DNA of 64,000 nt. It comes from Vibrio sp. 10N.286.49.B1 (GTDB lineage Bacteria; Pseudomonadota; Gammaproteobacteria; Enterobacterales; Vibrionaceae). The DNA lies in assembly GCF_002873335.1 (NCBI RefSeq), contig NZ_MCUW01000004.1:1-64000 (forward strand), written 5' to 3'. Shown piece by piece: positions 51,375 through 61,142 of this stretch (its first letter is position 1; every line of letters starts with the position of its first letter). The notes beneath the pieces were generated by a model. The model had not been told where the DNA came from. It ran no database searches and saw only the letters and a program-made list of their open reading frames with translations. Position numbers and translations under genes: made by a program.

Positions 51375-51977
51375 ATGATTCGTATTTGGTTACTTATTGC
51401 GACGTTTTTTGCCTCAACCGGCAATCTCAGTGCTACGGCATTAGATCACTACAAAATTCTCAACCACCTTGATAATTATGGCAATCTCGATCTTCGCAAT
51501 AAACCCTATACAGCATTACCGGAAGGACTCGTCGTTAAAGGTAACCTCAATATTGCTAAAACGCCTATCGAAGCATTGCCAAACAATATTGACATCCAAG
51601 GTAGCCTAGACGCATCAAATAGTTTAGTGGCATTCATTCCAAGAGGAACGAAAATCACAGGTTACGCTAATCTACTCGGCAGCCAACTAACGGCCTGGCC
51701 AGAAGCCGTGACACCAGGAGGGTATATCAATTTAACCGACACACCAGTCGTAAAGCTACCTGAGGGTATGATCGTCAATGGCGATCTCAGTGTGATGAGA
51801 GCGCCAATCGATACGCTGCCAAACCATCTCATTGTGAAAGGCAATTTATTCATTGGTGGCTCAAACATCACCACCTTGCCTGAAACACTGACCGTAGATG
51901 GCAACATTTTTCTTGGTGGTAATATCATCACCGAGTGGCCAACTACTCTGAATCTTGGGGGAGCAGTCGCGCGATAA
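51375..51977 (+). CDS. Exported protein made of eight 20-residue leucine-rich-like repeats
   Basis: Predicted secreted or periplasmic protein, 200 residues. Signal peptide MIRIWLLIATFFASTGNLSA. From about residue 46 to the end the protein is a row of near-exact 20-residue units with pattern xLPxxLxVxGNLxIxxTxIx: for example TALPEGLVVKGNLNIAKTPI, TLPNHLIVKGNLFIGGSNIT and TLPETLTVDGNIFLGGNIIT. The pattern predicts a beta-solenoid or leucine-rich-repeat fold, usually a binding surface. The frame extends back to 51228, but that part covers the neighbour in another frame and the ATG at 51375 starts a clean signal peptide. No family name is claimed. It is divergent from the DUF1496 gene. Confidence 0.8.
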   Translation: MIRIWLLIATFFASTGNLSATALDHYKILNHLDNYGNLDLRNKPYTALPEGLVVKGNLNIAKTPIEALPNNIDIQGSLDASNSLVAFIPRGTKITGYANLLGSQLTAWPEAVTPGGYINLTDTPVVKLPEGMIVNGDLSVMRAPIDTLPNHLIVKGNLFIGGSNITTLPETLTVDGNIFLGGNIITEWPTTLNLGGAVAR

Positions 51978-52056
51978 CTGATAGCTTGTGTAAAACGTTA
52001 TCTACTATGTCAGATAACCTACATATCAGTGCCGTTGTCCTTGCTCATCATACCCA

Positions 52057-52959
52057 TTAAAAGTAATGAGAAATGGTAAGATATCGCGTTCTAATATGCT
52101 CGATTAACAAGCGTACCTTGTTTGGCGGTTGGCGTGTAAAAGGGTAGACCGCATAAATACCCAGCTTTTTCCCCACTTGCTCAGGAAATATATCGACTAA
52201 CTGTCCATTTCGAACATCATGATAGACCAAACATCGCGGTACATAAGCGATACCATGTCCTCCAAGAGCCGCTTTTCGTAATGCACCCGCATTATCCGTC
52301 GAGAACGACCCCGAGACCTTAACAATATCGTTACCCTCACGCCCCTTAAACTCCCAGTCTGATGCGCCTGTTGTTTGGTAGGCATATTGCAGGCAGTTGT
52401 GGTCGGTTAAATCATTGGGCTTAAGTGGCTTGCCATTCTTGGCAATGTAAGAAGGAGAGGCGCACACCACCCATTGAGAGTCGAGAATATGGCGAGCAAT
52501 TAAGCTAGAGTCTTCTAGATACCCTGTTCGGATGACTAGGTCATATCCACCATCAACAAGGTCAACAAATCGGTTGTCTAGTGACATATCAACACTGAGG
52601 CCTGGATGCATATTGCAAAACTCAGCCACTGCATCAGCCAAAATCAGATCGCCAGAAATAGTCGGTACCGACATTTTAATATGACCACTGACATTTTCAC
52701 CAAAGCCCGACACGGCTGCCACGGCCTCCATCGTCGCATGCTTCACATTTTTAGCACTAAGGAGCACTGCCTTGCCTGCTTCAGTCAGCGTTAATTTACG
52801 TGTTGTTCGATATAATAGCTGAACACCTAACTCATCTTCCAACCGAGCGATTCTTTTGCTAACCACTGAATTTGTAAGGTTATTTTGCTCTGCAACACGG
52901 CTAAACGCCCCTGCTTCGACTACTTGATAAAACAAAATTAAATCATCTGCGCGCATCAT
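52057..52959 (-). CDS. LysR-family transcriptional regulator
   Basis: Predicted LysR regulator, 300 residues. HTH: FYQVVEAGAFSRVAEQNNLT then NSVVSKRIARLEDELGVQLL, wing YRTTRKLTLTEAGKAVLLSA. It has the usual periplasmic-binding effector domain with VPTISGDLILADAVAEF. It is divergent from the lactate operon and could control it, though lactate genes in many bacteria use GntR-type LldR. The 330-base intergenic region has two inverted repeats. Confidence 0.88.
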   Translation of the reverse strand: MMRADDLILFYQVVEAGAFSRVAEQNNLTNSVVSKRIARLEDELGVQLLYRTTRKLTLTEAGKAVLLSAKNVKHATMEAVAAVSGFGENVSGHIKMSVPTISGDLILADAVAEFCNMHPGLSVDMSLDNRFVDLVDGGYDLVIRTGYLEDSSLIARHILDSQWVVCASPSYIAKNGKPLKPNDLTDHNCLQYAYQTTGASDWEFKGREGNDIVKVSGSFSTDNAGALRKAALGGHGIAYVPRCLVYHDVRNGQLVDIFPEQVGKKLGIYAVYPFTRQPPNKVRLLIEHIRTRYLTISHYF

Positions 52960-53289
52960 ATTATGTCATTTTTGGAAATAATCATTTTCATTATTTCTCT
53001 GTATTCATAAAAAGGGAAGCGTTAAGTTCACACAACGCTAACAAATTCATTACAAGCCTACTTACTGATGAAGGCAACGCGAACATGAACAAGCGATCTG
53101 GACGATAGAAGAACTGAAACGGGCTATCGAGCAGTGAAACTCACCCCATTGGCACCGTGTTCCGGTACGGTTTACGCTGACGGGGCATGTTGTTTAAATA
53201 CGTTAGGTCTGTTTATTTTTCATAACGTTAACTATGGTCTATAACAAAATAAGCCTATCGAAATAGGCAGTGAAGCTGGAGCTATTACC
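52960..53289. other. Divergent LysR/lutA control region
   Basis: About 330 bases. Two inverted repeats stand out: AGCGTT / AACGCT at 53018-53039 (10-base spacer), near the LysR gene, and ACCGT / ACGGT at 53154-53171 (8-base spacer), nearer lutA. Either could be a LysR-type binding site. Neither is confirmed. Confidence 0.4.
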
Positions 53290-54048
53290 ATGCGCATTTA
53301 CCCACCAAAGCCGACAAAAGTGTATTTCTATGCGACTTGTCTTGTCGACATCTTTGACCCAGACGCTGGACTTGACGCCATTACGTTGCTTGAACAGCAA
53401 AATATCGACGTCATCTTTATTGAAAAGCAAACGTGCTGTGGACAACCTGCCTATACCTCTGGCTACGAAAAGGAAGCCAAGCGTGTTGCTCAAAGCCAAA
53501 TGGATCTGTTCCCTGACAATATCCCCGTGATTGTCTTATCGGGATCTTGTGGGGGTATGATGCATCACCATTATTCACGGCTCTTTCGCGGAGATGTTAG
53601 TGAGCAACGCGTAAACACATTTTGTGAGCGGGTGTTCGAACTGACCGAGTTTTTGGTCAATGTATGCCGCGTCAAGCTCACAGATACCGGACAGGCAACC
53701 TCCGTCGTTATGCATACCTCTTGTGCAGCACGAAGAGAGATGAACGTGCATGTCACCGCCACACAATTATTGAGCCAGCTATCACAGGTGGAATTACGGC
53801 AACAAGATTACGAAAGTGAATGCTGTGGGTTTGGTGGCAGCTTTTCAGTCCGGCACCCCGACATTTCTCAAGCCATGGTAGAGGACAAAACTCGCCACAT
53901 TGAAAATACACAATCCGAGACATTCGTCAGCGCAGATTGGGGTTGCCTGCTCAACATCAATGGCGCCTTTGAATACCAAAATAAACCAATTAAAGGGCGT
54001 CACCTTGCTTCTTTCTTATTAGAACGCACGCAGGAGAGAGACTCATGA
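53290..54048 (+). CDS. lutA: L-lactate dehydrogenase complex protein LutA/LldE (CCG-domain)
   Basis: Predicted subunit of the three-protein L-lactate oxidising complex (LutABC/LldEFG), 252 residues. Two cysteine-rich CCG domains are visible: KQTCCGQPAYTSGY with LSGSCGGMMHHHY, and MHTSCAARREM with YESECCGFGGSFSVRHPDIS. These bind iron-sulfur clusters and pass electrons. The start follows GGAG. It is first in lutA-lutB-lutC-dld and overlaps lutB by four bases. Confidence 0.93.
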   Translation: MRIYPPKPTKVYFYATCLVDIFDPDAGLDAITLLEQQNIDVIFIEKQTCCGQPAYTSGYEKEAKRVAQSQMDLFPDNIPVIVLSGSCGGMMHHHYSRLFRGDVSEQRVNTFCERVFELTEFLVNVCRVKLTDTGQATSVVMHTSCAARREMNVHVTATQLLSQLSQVELRQQDYESECCGFGGSFSVRHPDISQAMVEDKTRHIENTQSETFVSADWGCLLNINGAFEYQNKPIKGRHLASFLLERTQERDS

Positions 54049-55484
54049 GCCAAAACCCACAGCACTTTCACCAGCAGGCCAAAGACGCCCTTGCTGATAC
54101 GCAATTGCGTGCTAATTTTCGTGGCGCGATGGATTACTTACGAGAGAAGCGGCAAGCAGCCTTTAACGATCCACAAGAAGAAGCACGTATTCGAGACATT
54201 GCCGAATCCATCCGTCAACGTTGCCTAAGTAAGCTCCCTGAGTTACTCGAGCAACTTGAGTTCAACTGTTATAGAAACGGCATTCAAGTGCATTGGGCCG
54301 ACACACCAGATCAAGCTAACGCACTCATTGCAAGTATTGCAAAACAACATAATGCGAAACAGATCATCAAAGGCAAGTCGATGGTCAGTGAAGAGATTGA
54401 GATGAACCACGCGATGGAAAAACTCGGTATTAACTGCCTAGAAAGCGACATGGGTGAATACATCGTTCAGCTTGATGGCGATAAACCCTCGCATATCATC
54501 ATGCCGGCGATTCACAAAAATAAACAAGAGGTCAGCGACACCTTCGAGGCACACTTGGATAACTTCACGCCGACAGACGATGTGGACAGCCTTATTCAAA
54601 CAGGCCGCACAAGGCTCAGGAAAAAATTCTTTGAAGCCGATATTGGCTTATCCGGTGTGAACTTTGCTGTCGCAGAGACTGGGACACTTTGTTTGGTCGA
54701 AAACGAGGGCAACGGGCGAATGTCGACCACTGTGCCTAATGTCCATATCGCGATTACTGGCATAGAAAAAGTGGTGGAGTTCTTATCAGATGTGCCTCCG
54801 TTATACAGTGCACTCACACGCAGTGCCACAGGCCAAGCGATCACGACCTACTTTAATATGATCAGCTCCCCTAGAAAACCGGGCGAGAAAGATGGTCCCG
54901 AGGAAGTCCACCTAGTACTGCTCGACAACGGACGCAGTCAGGCGTACCAAGATGAAGAACTTCGTAAGACACTACAGTGTATCCGTTGTGGCGCGTGCAT
55001 GAATCACTGCCCAGTTTATACGAAAATAGGTGGGCACGCTTATGGCACCGTTTACCCTGGCCCCATTGGAAAGATTATTTCGCCACATCTACTTGGCTTA
55101 GATAAAACGAAAGACCTCGTGACCGCCTCCAGTCTCTGCGGCGCTTGTGGTGAGGTTTGTCCGGTTAAAATACCGATCCCAGAGATGCTGTTACGATTAA
55201 GAAAAGAAGCAAAGCAACCCACCAGTAATGGTAATGCTCCTTTAAATGGGCAAAATTCAGCGCACAGTACACTTGAAGCAGCATTAATGAAAAGCTATGC
55301 GGTCGCGGCATCTTCACCAAGCCTCTATCATTCGGCCACCTATCTCGCCACTAAGCTTCAACATATGGTACCCAACAAACTTGGCGCATGGACCCAGTGC
55401 CGCACGAGTCCAAAACCAGCCGCTCAAACCTTACATCAACAACTCAAGTCGCGCAGGCTTAAGTCCGATAAATCATCACATTGA
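54045..55484 (+). CDS. lutB: L-lactate dehydrogenase complex iron-sulfur protein LutB/LldF
   Basis: Predicted iron-sulfur subunit, 479 residues. It has the LUD domain (about 60-300, including KGKSMVSEEIEMNHAMEKLG and AETGTLCLVENEGNGRMSTT) and a pair of [4Fe-4S] sites: CIRCGACMNHCPVY from residue 312 and SLCGACGEVCPVKIPI. The C-terminal stretch of about 90 residues is less conserved. ATGA overlap with lutA; lutC begins ten bases after its stop. Confidence 0.94.
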   Translation: MSQNPQHFHQQAKDALADTQLRANFRGAMDYLREKRQAAFNDPQEEARIRDIAESIRQRCLSKLPELLEQLEFNCYRNGIQVHWADTPDQANALIASIAKQHNAKQIIKGKSMVSEEIEMNHAMEKLGINCLESDMGEYIVQLDGDKPSHIIMPAIHKNKQEVSDTFEAHLDNFTPTDDVDSLIQTGRTRLRKKFFEADIGLSGVNFAVAETGTLCLVENEGNGRMSTTVPNVHIAITGIEKVVEFLSDVPPLYSALTRSATGQAITTYFNMISSPRKPGEKDGPEEVHLVLLDNGRSQAYQDEELRKTLQCIRCGACMNHCPVYTKIGGHAYGTVYPGPIGKIISPHLLGLDKTKDLVTASSLCGACGEVCPVKIPIPEMLLRLRKEAKQPTSNGNAPLNGQNSAHSTLEAALMKSYAVAASSPSLYHSATYLATKLQHMVPNKLGAWTQCRTSPKPAAQTLHQQLKSRRLKSDKSSH

Positions 55485-55494
55485 GGCAACAATT

Positions 55495-56163
55495 ATGAAC
55501 ACTCGACAAACCAAAGAGCGCATCCTCGACCGCCTCAAAAATGCACCCCGCAGCTCGAATTCATCGCCACAAAACGGCGCTTATTTGCCTTGGGGAAGTG
55601 ACCCGAACCTAACGCCGGACGATTACACCGAGCGCTTTATTGGCATGATGACCGCCAACCATACGGATGTAAAAATCACAACGCGTGCTTCTCTTGTCGC
55701 AACGCTGCGCCAAACAGTTGAAGAGTATCAGCTGAATAACGTCGCTATTGGCACAGCTGGCGAATATATAGAGGCGTTCCATGACGCCACCTCTCAAATT
55801 CAAGTCACTGAGTTTTCTGACAAGATCGAAGAATGGAAAAGCGAACTTTTTGACCAAATTGACGCGGGTATCACACACACATTCGGTGGAATTGCTGATA
55901 CTGGTGCCTTAATCTTATGGCCAACCGAGCATGAACCAAGAACACTCTCGCTGATCCCACCATGCCACATTGCCGTGATAAAAAAATCAGCATTATTCGC
56001 CAATTTCCCGCAAGCGATGGCAAAAGGAGAATGGAGTCATTACATGCCAACCAACGCGTTGTTAATTTCTGGCCCATCAAAGACGGCCGATATCCAACAA
56101 ACGCTGGCCTATGGTGCACATGGCCCCAGCCAACTCATCGTTATTTTTCTGGAAGATGAATAA
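55495..56163 (+). CDS. lutC: L-lactate dehydrogenase complex protein LutC/LldG (LUD domain)
   Basis: Predicted third subunit, 222 residues. The LUD fold is recognised by THTFGGIADTGALILWPTEH and EPRTLSLIPPCHIAVIKKSA. The open frame extends back to 55297 inside lutB in another frame, but the ATG at 55495 has GAGG ten bases before it and lies just after the lutB stop, so it is the start. Completes the lutABC set. Confidence 0.93.
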   Translation: MNTRQTKERILDRLKNAPRSSNSSPQNGAYLPWGSDPNLTPDDYTERFIGMMTANHTDVKITTRASLVATLRQTVEEYQLNNVAIGTAGEYIEAFHDATSQIQVTEFSDKIEEWKSELFDQIDAGITHTFGGIADTGALILWPTEHEPRTLSLIPPCHIAVIKKSALFANFPQAMAKGEWSHYMPTNALLISGPSKTADIQQTLAYGAHGPSQLIVIFLEDE

Positions 56164-56209
56164 ACCGTATTGAATAGACGGTCACGAATGAACCGTAAGG
56201 ACACGATCA

Positions 56210-59083
56210 ATGACTTACACTGAAAAAAGCCCAAGCATTGAATGCTATGAGAAACTGCAACAAACGCTTGCGACACGCATATCATCAGAACGCATTATTA
56301 CCGGTGAACCTGAACGCTTAGCGTACGGTACTGACGCCAGTTTTTATCGCCTGGTGCCAAGAATTGTACTGCGTCTCAACAGCTTAGACGAGGTCATTTT
56401 TACCATTCAACAATGCGCACTCCTTGGTGTGCATTTTACTTTTCGAGCAGCAGGTACCAGTTTATCTGGTCAAGCCGTCTCTGACTCCGTCCTCATTACA
56501 CTAACCGATGACTGGCGTGATCACGATATCTTGGACAATGGACATAAAATACGCCTACAACCGGGGGTAATTGGCGCGGATGCCAACCGATATTTGTTAC
56601 CCTACAAAAGAAAAATTGGCCCCGATCCAGCATCGATTAATACCTGTAAGATCGGGGGGATCGCCGCGAATAACGCGAGTGGAATGTGCTGCGGGACAGC
56701 GCAGAACTCTTACAAAACCGTCGATAGTATGACGATTGTTTTCGCCGATGGAACAACGCTCAATACCGCTGATAATGACAGTATTGAGGCCTTTAAGCAC
56801 GCTCGGCCTGATATTCTCGCGGGGCTCATGCAACTGGCGCAAGCGACGCAAGCTGATTCCACCTTATCCCAAAAGATTACGCATAAATATCGCTTAAAAA
56901 ACACCACAGGTTATGCCCTAAATGCCTTAGTCGATTTCACCGATCCCATCGAGATCCTTGAGCACCTAATGATCGGATCCGAAGGAACTCTGGGTTTTAT
57001 TGCCGATATCACCTACCACACCGTCATTGAACATGAATTCAAATCCTCAACGCTGCTCACTTTCTCTACCATAGAAGAAGCCAGTCAAGCGGTGACCAAG
57101 CTTACAGAAACACCAGTTGCCGCCGTTGAAATGATGGATGGTCGATCACTCCGATCCGTTGCCGACAAACCCGGCATGCCTGATTTTATCCAACATTTAG
57201 ATATTGAAGCCGCCGCGCTGCTTATCGAGGTTCATGCCTCTTGCCAACATTCACTGGATCAATCCACCAGCATCGTGATGGATTCGCTATCCGATTTCTC
57301 AATTATCGAGTCGGTACCTTTCACCACAGATCCAGCCACCGTATCCACACTCTGGGGGATCAGAAAAGGCATGTTTCCCGCAGTCGGCGCGGTACGAGAA
57401 GTCGGTACGACCGTCATTATTGAAGATGTCGCGTTCCCTGTTGAAAACCTCGCAGCTGGGGTTCGCGATCTCCAAGCGCTATTTGACCGCTACCAATATA
57501 GCGAGGCCATTATTTTTGGGCACGCGTTAGAAGGAAATCTGCATTTTGTTTTTACCCAAGGGTTTGATAGCCAAGACGAGGTGAGTCGCTACGGTCAATT
57601 CATGGATGACGTAGCCGAACTCGTTGCCGTCAAATACCAAGGTTCTTTGAAAGCCGAGCATGGCACCGGTCGTAATATGGCACCTTATGTCGAACTTGAG
57701 TGGGGTCATGACGGGTACGCATTAATGCAAAAAATTAAAGCGCTATTTGATCCTGATCGCTTGCTCAACCCCGGTGTGATTATTAACGATAATCCAAATT
57801 CTCACATCGAAAATCTTAAGCCAATGCCGGCCGCCGATGATCTGATTGATCGTTGCATTGAATGTGGTTTTTGCGAACCTGTCTGCCCATCTCGGACGCT
57901 GACCCTTTCCCCACGTCAGCGTATTGTCCTATACCGTGAAATACAGCGCAGAGAACGCGCATCTATCGATAACGTCGCGTCGACAATGAGCACTGACGAC
58001 CTAAAGTCAGTCTTTGAATATCAAGGGCTGGACACATGCGCCGCTACTGGCTTGTGCGCGGACCGATGTCCGGTTGGTATCAACACTGGTGCTCTGGTTA
58101 AAAAGCTGCGTTCTGCTCAATACAAAAAATTCCAACCCATTGCCAAATGGACAGCCGAGCATTTCTCAACCACAGCTTCCATTGCGCGCTTCGGGTTAAA
58201 AAGTGGCGCGGTCGCCAAGAATATACTCGGTGGTGAACGTGTCGAAAAACTATCCAATGGATTGCGAGCCGTGACCAAGCAACGCACACCAGTTTGGTTA
58301 GCTGAAACCCCAAACGGTAAACGTTTTAATCGCGCGGCAACCACCTCATATCAACCCAACTCGCATACGAAGTCGGATAAAAAAGTGGTTTACCTGCCTT
58401 CTTGTGCAAGCCGCAATATGTCAGCACAACCCAATGCAGTCGATCAGCGCCCCCTTACAGAGGTGACACTGTCACTAATAAGCAAAGCCGGATATGAGGT
58501 AATCACCCCGCCAGAGCTTGCCGACCAATGTTGTGGTATGCCCTACGACAGTAAGGGGATGATTGAGATAGCCACAAAAAAGGCATCCGAGCTTGAAGAT
58601 GTACTGTGGCACGCCAGTCAACAAGGTCGCTACCCGGTTTTGATGGATACCAGCCCTTGCGCAAAACGCAGTATTGAGAATTTTTCCAAACCACTCGACA
58701 TTAGTGAACCCGTTGGGTTTGTCAGTCGCTACCTTTTAGATCATTTATCTTTATCACCTATCAACGAACCCGTCATGTTGCATATTACCTGCAGCTCACG
58801 TCGAATGGGCCTAGAACAGAGCATGCTTGCTCTTGCTAAGCAGTGCGCCGACTCCGTCATTGTTCCAGAACATATTCAATGTTGCGGCTGGGCCGGTGAC
58901 AAAGGGTTCACAACACCAGAATTGAACCAAGCGGCCGTTGCGCCGTTAAAATCACAGGTGCCATCTAATTGCCAGCGCGGGTTTAGTAACAGCATCACAT
59001 GTGAGATAGGATTAGCCCACCACAGCGGTATACCCTATCAGTCCATTCTGTATTTAGTTGACGAGGTATCCAGCCCAAGCTAA
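56210..59083 (+). CDS. FAD/iron-sulfur D-lactate dehydrogenase (Dld-II type)
   Basis: Predicted respiratory D-lactate dehydrogenase, 957 residues. Order: FAD-binding type-4 domain (about 40-270, with GTSLSGQAVSDSVL and NNASGMCCGTAQNSYKTVDS), FAD-linked oxidase C-terminal domain (about 275-525, ending DPDRLLNPGVI), a ferredoxin-like pair (CIECGFCEPVCPSRTLTLSP from residue 549, and CAATGLCADRCPVG), then CCG domains (LADQCCGMPYDSKGM, HITCSSRRMG, IQCCGWAGDKGFT). This is a single-chain fusion of the parts found in glycolate oxidase subunits. It follows lutC by 46 bases, with AAGGACACGATCA before the ATG, giving one operon for both lactate isomers. A terminator follows. Confidence 0.93.
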   Translation: MTYTEKSPSIECYEKLQQTLATRISSERIITGEPERLAYGTDASFYRLVPRIVLRLNSLDEVIFTIQQCALLGVHFTFRAAGTSLSGQAVSDSVLITLTDDWRDHDILDNGHKIRLQPGVIGADANRYLLPYKRKIGPDPASINTCKIGGIAANNASGMCCGTAQNSYKTVDSMTIVFADGTTLNTADNDSIEAFKHARPDILAGLMQLAQATQADSTLSQKITHKYRLKNTTGYALNALVDFTDPIEILEHLMIGSEGTLGFIADITYHTVIEHEFKSSTLLTFSTIEEASQAVTKLTETPVAAVEMMDGRSLRSVADKPGMPDFIQHLDIEAAALLIEVHASCQHSLDQSTSIVMDSLSDFSIIESVPFTTDPATVSTLWGIRKGMFPAVGAVREVGTTVIIEDVAFPVENLAAGVRDLQALFDRYQYSEAIIFGHALEGNLHFVFTQGFDSQDEVSRYGQFMDDVAELVAVKYQGSLKAEHGTGRNMAPYVELEWGHDGYALMQKIKALFDPDRLLNPGVIINDNPNSHIENLKPMPAADDLIDRCIECGFCEPVCPSRTLTLSPRQRIVLYREIQRRERASIDNVASTMSTDDLKSVFEYQGLDTCAATGLCADRCPVGINTGALVKKLRSAQYKKFQPIAKWTAEHFSTTASIARFGLKSGAVAKNILGGERVEKLSNGLRAVTKQRTPVWLAETPNGKRFNRAATTSYQPNSHTKSDKKVVYLPSCASRNMSAQPNAVDQRPLTEVTLSLISKAGYEVITPPELADQCCGMPYDSKGMIEIATKKASELEDVLWHASQQGRYPVLMDTSPCAKRSIENFSKPLDISEPVGFVSRYLLDHLSLSPINEPVMLHITCSSRRMGLEQSMLALAKQCADSVIVPEHIQCCGWAGDKGFTTPELNQAAVAPLKSQVPSNCQRGFSNSITCEIGLAHHSGIPYQSILYLVDEVSSPS

Positions 59084-59120
59084 GCCGTATGTATCGCGTC
59101 TCATACCACAAATTCAATAC

Positions 59121-59149
59121 AAACCATGCCTTAGTAAGGCATGGTTTTA
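59121..59149 (+). terminator. Terminator of the lactate operon
   Basis: Twelve-base perfect stem AAACCATGCCTT / AAGGCATGGTTT with a three-base loop and T4, 37 bases after the last stop. Confidence 0.93.
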
Positions 59150-59343
59150 GGCGCATATAATACGCGTCACTAATTGAGGAGAGCATCTCAAGTTAGCGTG
59201 AATTTGCGATAAATTGTCATTAGCACTACATGGCCCTTACCTGCCTTTCTCTACACTGACAACAAAGGAAGTCGTTTGCTGTTGAATACGGCGCAATAAA
59301 TGAAGAGGCTTACATCTTCTTGATAATCGCAGGGGTTAAACAC

Positions 59344-59691
59344 ATGATGAACTATACACAACAAGATACAGACGCGCTCTATGAGGTCTGGATGTCACAG
59401 AAAGCAAAGATGCATATCACTCAGATGGAAGTCGCTAAACGCTTAAGCATCAGCCAGGTTGAGCTATCAAATCGTTTGAATGGCCAGCACCCGTTAGATG
59501 CGCCCTTTATCGAACGATTTTGCAAACTTTTGCATATCAACCCCAATCATCATCTGCCGTCATTAAAAGGCTCGTCGCATATCATGGCTGTCGATCAACG
59601 CCTTTTTAATACCAAGCTCACCATCGACGGTGACATTACCAATGTTCACATTGATGGTAATCAGGTCACTATCGAGTATCGTGTTCAGTAA
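59344..59691 (+). CDS. Small HTH DNA-binding protein (XRE-like)
   Basis: Predicted 115-residue regulator. The N-terminal HTH is visible at about 20-65: AKMHITQMEVAKRLSISQVE, then LSNRLNGQHPLDAPFIERFC, of XRE/Cro type. The C-terminal part (about 80-115) is a short predicted beta region ending TIDGDITNVHIDGNQVTIEY. The ATG at 59344 has AGGGG ten bases upstream; the frame could begin at a TTG at 59320, which I reject. Single gene, convergent with mepA. Targets unknown. Confidence 0.78.
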   Translation: MMNYTQQDTDALYEVWMSQKAKMHITQMEVAKRLSISQVELSNRLNGQHPLDAPFIERFCKLLHINPNHHLPSLKGSSHIMAVDQRLFNTKLTIDGDITNVHIDGNQVTIEYRVQ

Positions 59692-59813
59692 TGTGCAGGG
59701 TCAACCGGTTAGGCTTGTTGACATGACCCGCAACTGCATAGTGAACAAAGTCGCCCGCTTCACGGTTCTAGGTGTCGTTCCAACGAACCGGATAATCCAG
59801 TGCACTCGCGGCG

Positions 59814-60662
59814 TTATTGTTGATTCAATAACGCAACGCATTCGCTGTATTTGGGTTTGGCCGGTTTCTTTTTCGGGGTCTCTAGCGTCTTTGCTACCTT
59901 CGCTTTTGGCTTAGGTGCAACGTAGGGATTAGGCTTCCATGAGGCCAACTCAGCGCCGCATCCATCACCTTTAGGGGGTGGCGATTGTTCAACGCACTGA
60001 GTATCGCCTTCAGGGCAATGCAGACGTACATGAAAATGAGAATAGTGTCCCCACCATGGACGTACTTTTCGTAACCAGTCTCGGTCAGTCCATTCGGTGT
60101 CGCACAATTGTTGCTTTATCACTGGATGCACAAAAATCCGAGCCACACGCTCATCAACCGCGGCCGTTTGGATCAGTAATGCATGGCTGTCTGTCCATTT
60201 TTCTTTTTCAATTTGATAACTTTTAAGGTCAACAACCGAATACGCCTTAGGGGTAGACAACTGCTCTGGGCTCAAAGGCTCATCAGGTAGGCGTAACCAG
60301 ATATCCGCATCTAACCCCGTCTGATGGCTTGCATGCCCAGAGGCAAATCGACCGCCACGTGGCATCGCAATATCTCCGACTAAAATTCGTCCGATACCGA
60401 GTCCGTCGACTTGGATGGCCAGCGATGTTAGATAGTCGATCATGTCGACATGCCCATAATAGCGATTTCGCTGCGTGCGTATAACTTGGTACCCTGTTCC
60501 CGTCGGAGCAAGCTCCGCTCCACCAGCAAGGCAGCCATTCGCATAGCTACCTATTGAGTTAGATTCACCTTCACTCGGCACGGTAACTTCTTCCCAAGCG
60601 CGGTTCATTGACCATGACAACATAGGAACAAATAAACAGAGCAAGGCTCCATATTTTTTCAT
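59814..60662 (-). CDS. mepA: Penicillin-insensitive murein endopeptidase MepA
   Basis: Predicted periplasmic murein DD-endopeptidase, 282 residues, which cleaves D-Ala-mDAP crosslinks in peptidoglycan. Signal peptide MKKYGALLCLFVPMLSWS. The LAS-type zinc motif is complete: ASGHASHQTGLDADIW (His and Asp ligands) and the later GHYSHFHVRLHC (His). Several Cys, as in E. coli MepA, should form disulfides. A Lys/Pro-rich C-terminal stretch (about 245-275) is an addition or a flexible linker. Single gene. Confidence 0.95.
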   Translation of the reverse strand: MKKYGALLCLFVPMLSWSMNRAWEEVTVPSEGESNSIGSYANGCLAGGAELAPTGTGYQVIRTQRNRYYGHVDMIDYLTSLAIQVDGLGIGRILVGDIAMPRGGRFASGHASHQTGLDADIWLRLPDEPLSPEQLSTPKAYSVVDLKSYQIEKEKWTDSHALLIQTAAVDERVARIFVHPVIKQQLCDTEWTDRDWLRKVRPWWGHYSHFHVRLHCPEGDTQCVEQSPPPKGDGCGAELASWKPNPYVAPKPKAKVAKTLETPKKKPAKPKYSECVALLNQQ

Positions 60663-60971
60663 ATCAACTCCTCAAGCTCATCAAGTGTCTTGCGTTCAAC
60701 ATTTTATGTTTAGCCAATTGATGTAAGATCGGGCATCTTTAAAGCCCACCTCGACGACGCTAACGCCTCCATCAGTAGTCTCTTCTTTGTATCTAGCAAC
60801 TTTGCCATCCTCTACCTAGCATAGTGCCTAGAAGCCAATTTTTGTGATTTGTTGAGACAATTCTCTGATTTGACACTTGCTGAGGAGATGAAAAAAGCAA
60901 AAAGCGAGCAGCGTAAGGTTCACTATCTGTGTTGAAGGTCTAATGTGGGTTTAAGAATGAGGGCATATTTA

Positions 60972-61043
60972 ATTTAAGTGCTAATTCGTACCTATGTACT
61001 AATTCGTATCTAAGTGCTAATGCGTATTTAAGACCTAATACGT
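60972..61043. repeat. Four tandem copies of an 18-bp unit
   Basis: Consecutive 18-base units are ATTTAAGTGCTAATTCGT, ACCTATGTACTAATTCGT, ATCTAAGTGCTAATGCGT and ATTTAAGACCTAATACGT. Each keeps CTAAT and CGT in register. Confidence 0.92.
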
Positions 61044-61142
61044 TAAGCTGACATATCAAATTTGACGTTTTTCACAGTTACTAATAAAAAACACAGGAAA
61101 CAGTACGAACAAATTGAATCACCCACCTTTCGAACGTCATAC

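Noticed and set aside
53085..53135. Short frame ending WTIEELKRAIEQ upstream of lutA
   Set aside because: It looked like a possible gene remnant, but it is too short and has no start codon to support.
61042..61048. GTTAAGC, similar to an integron attC core
   Set aside because: The partner core at a suitable distance is missing and there are no gene cassettes.
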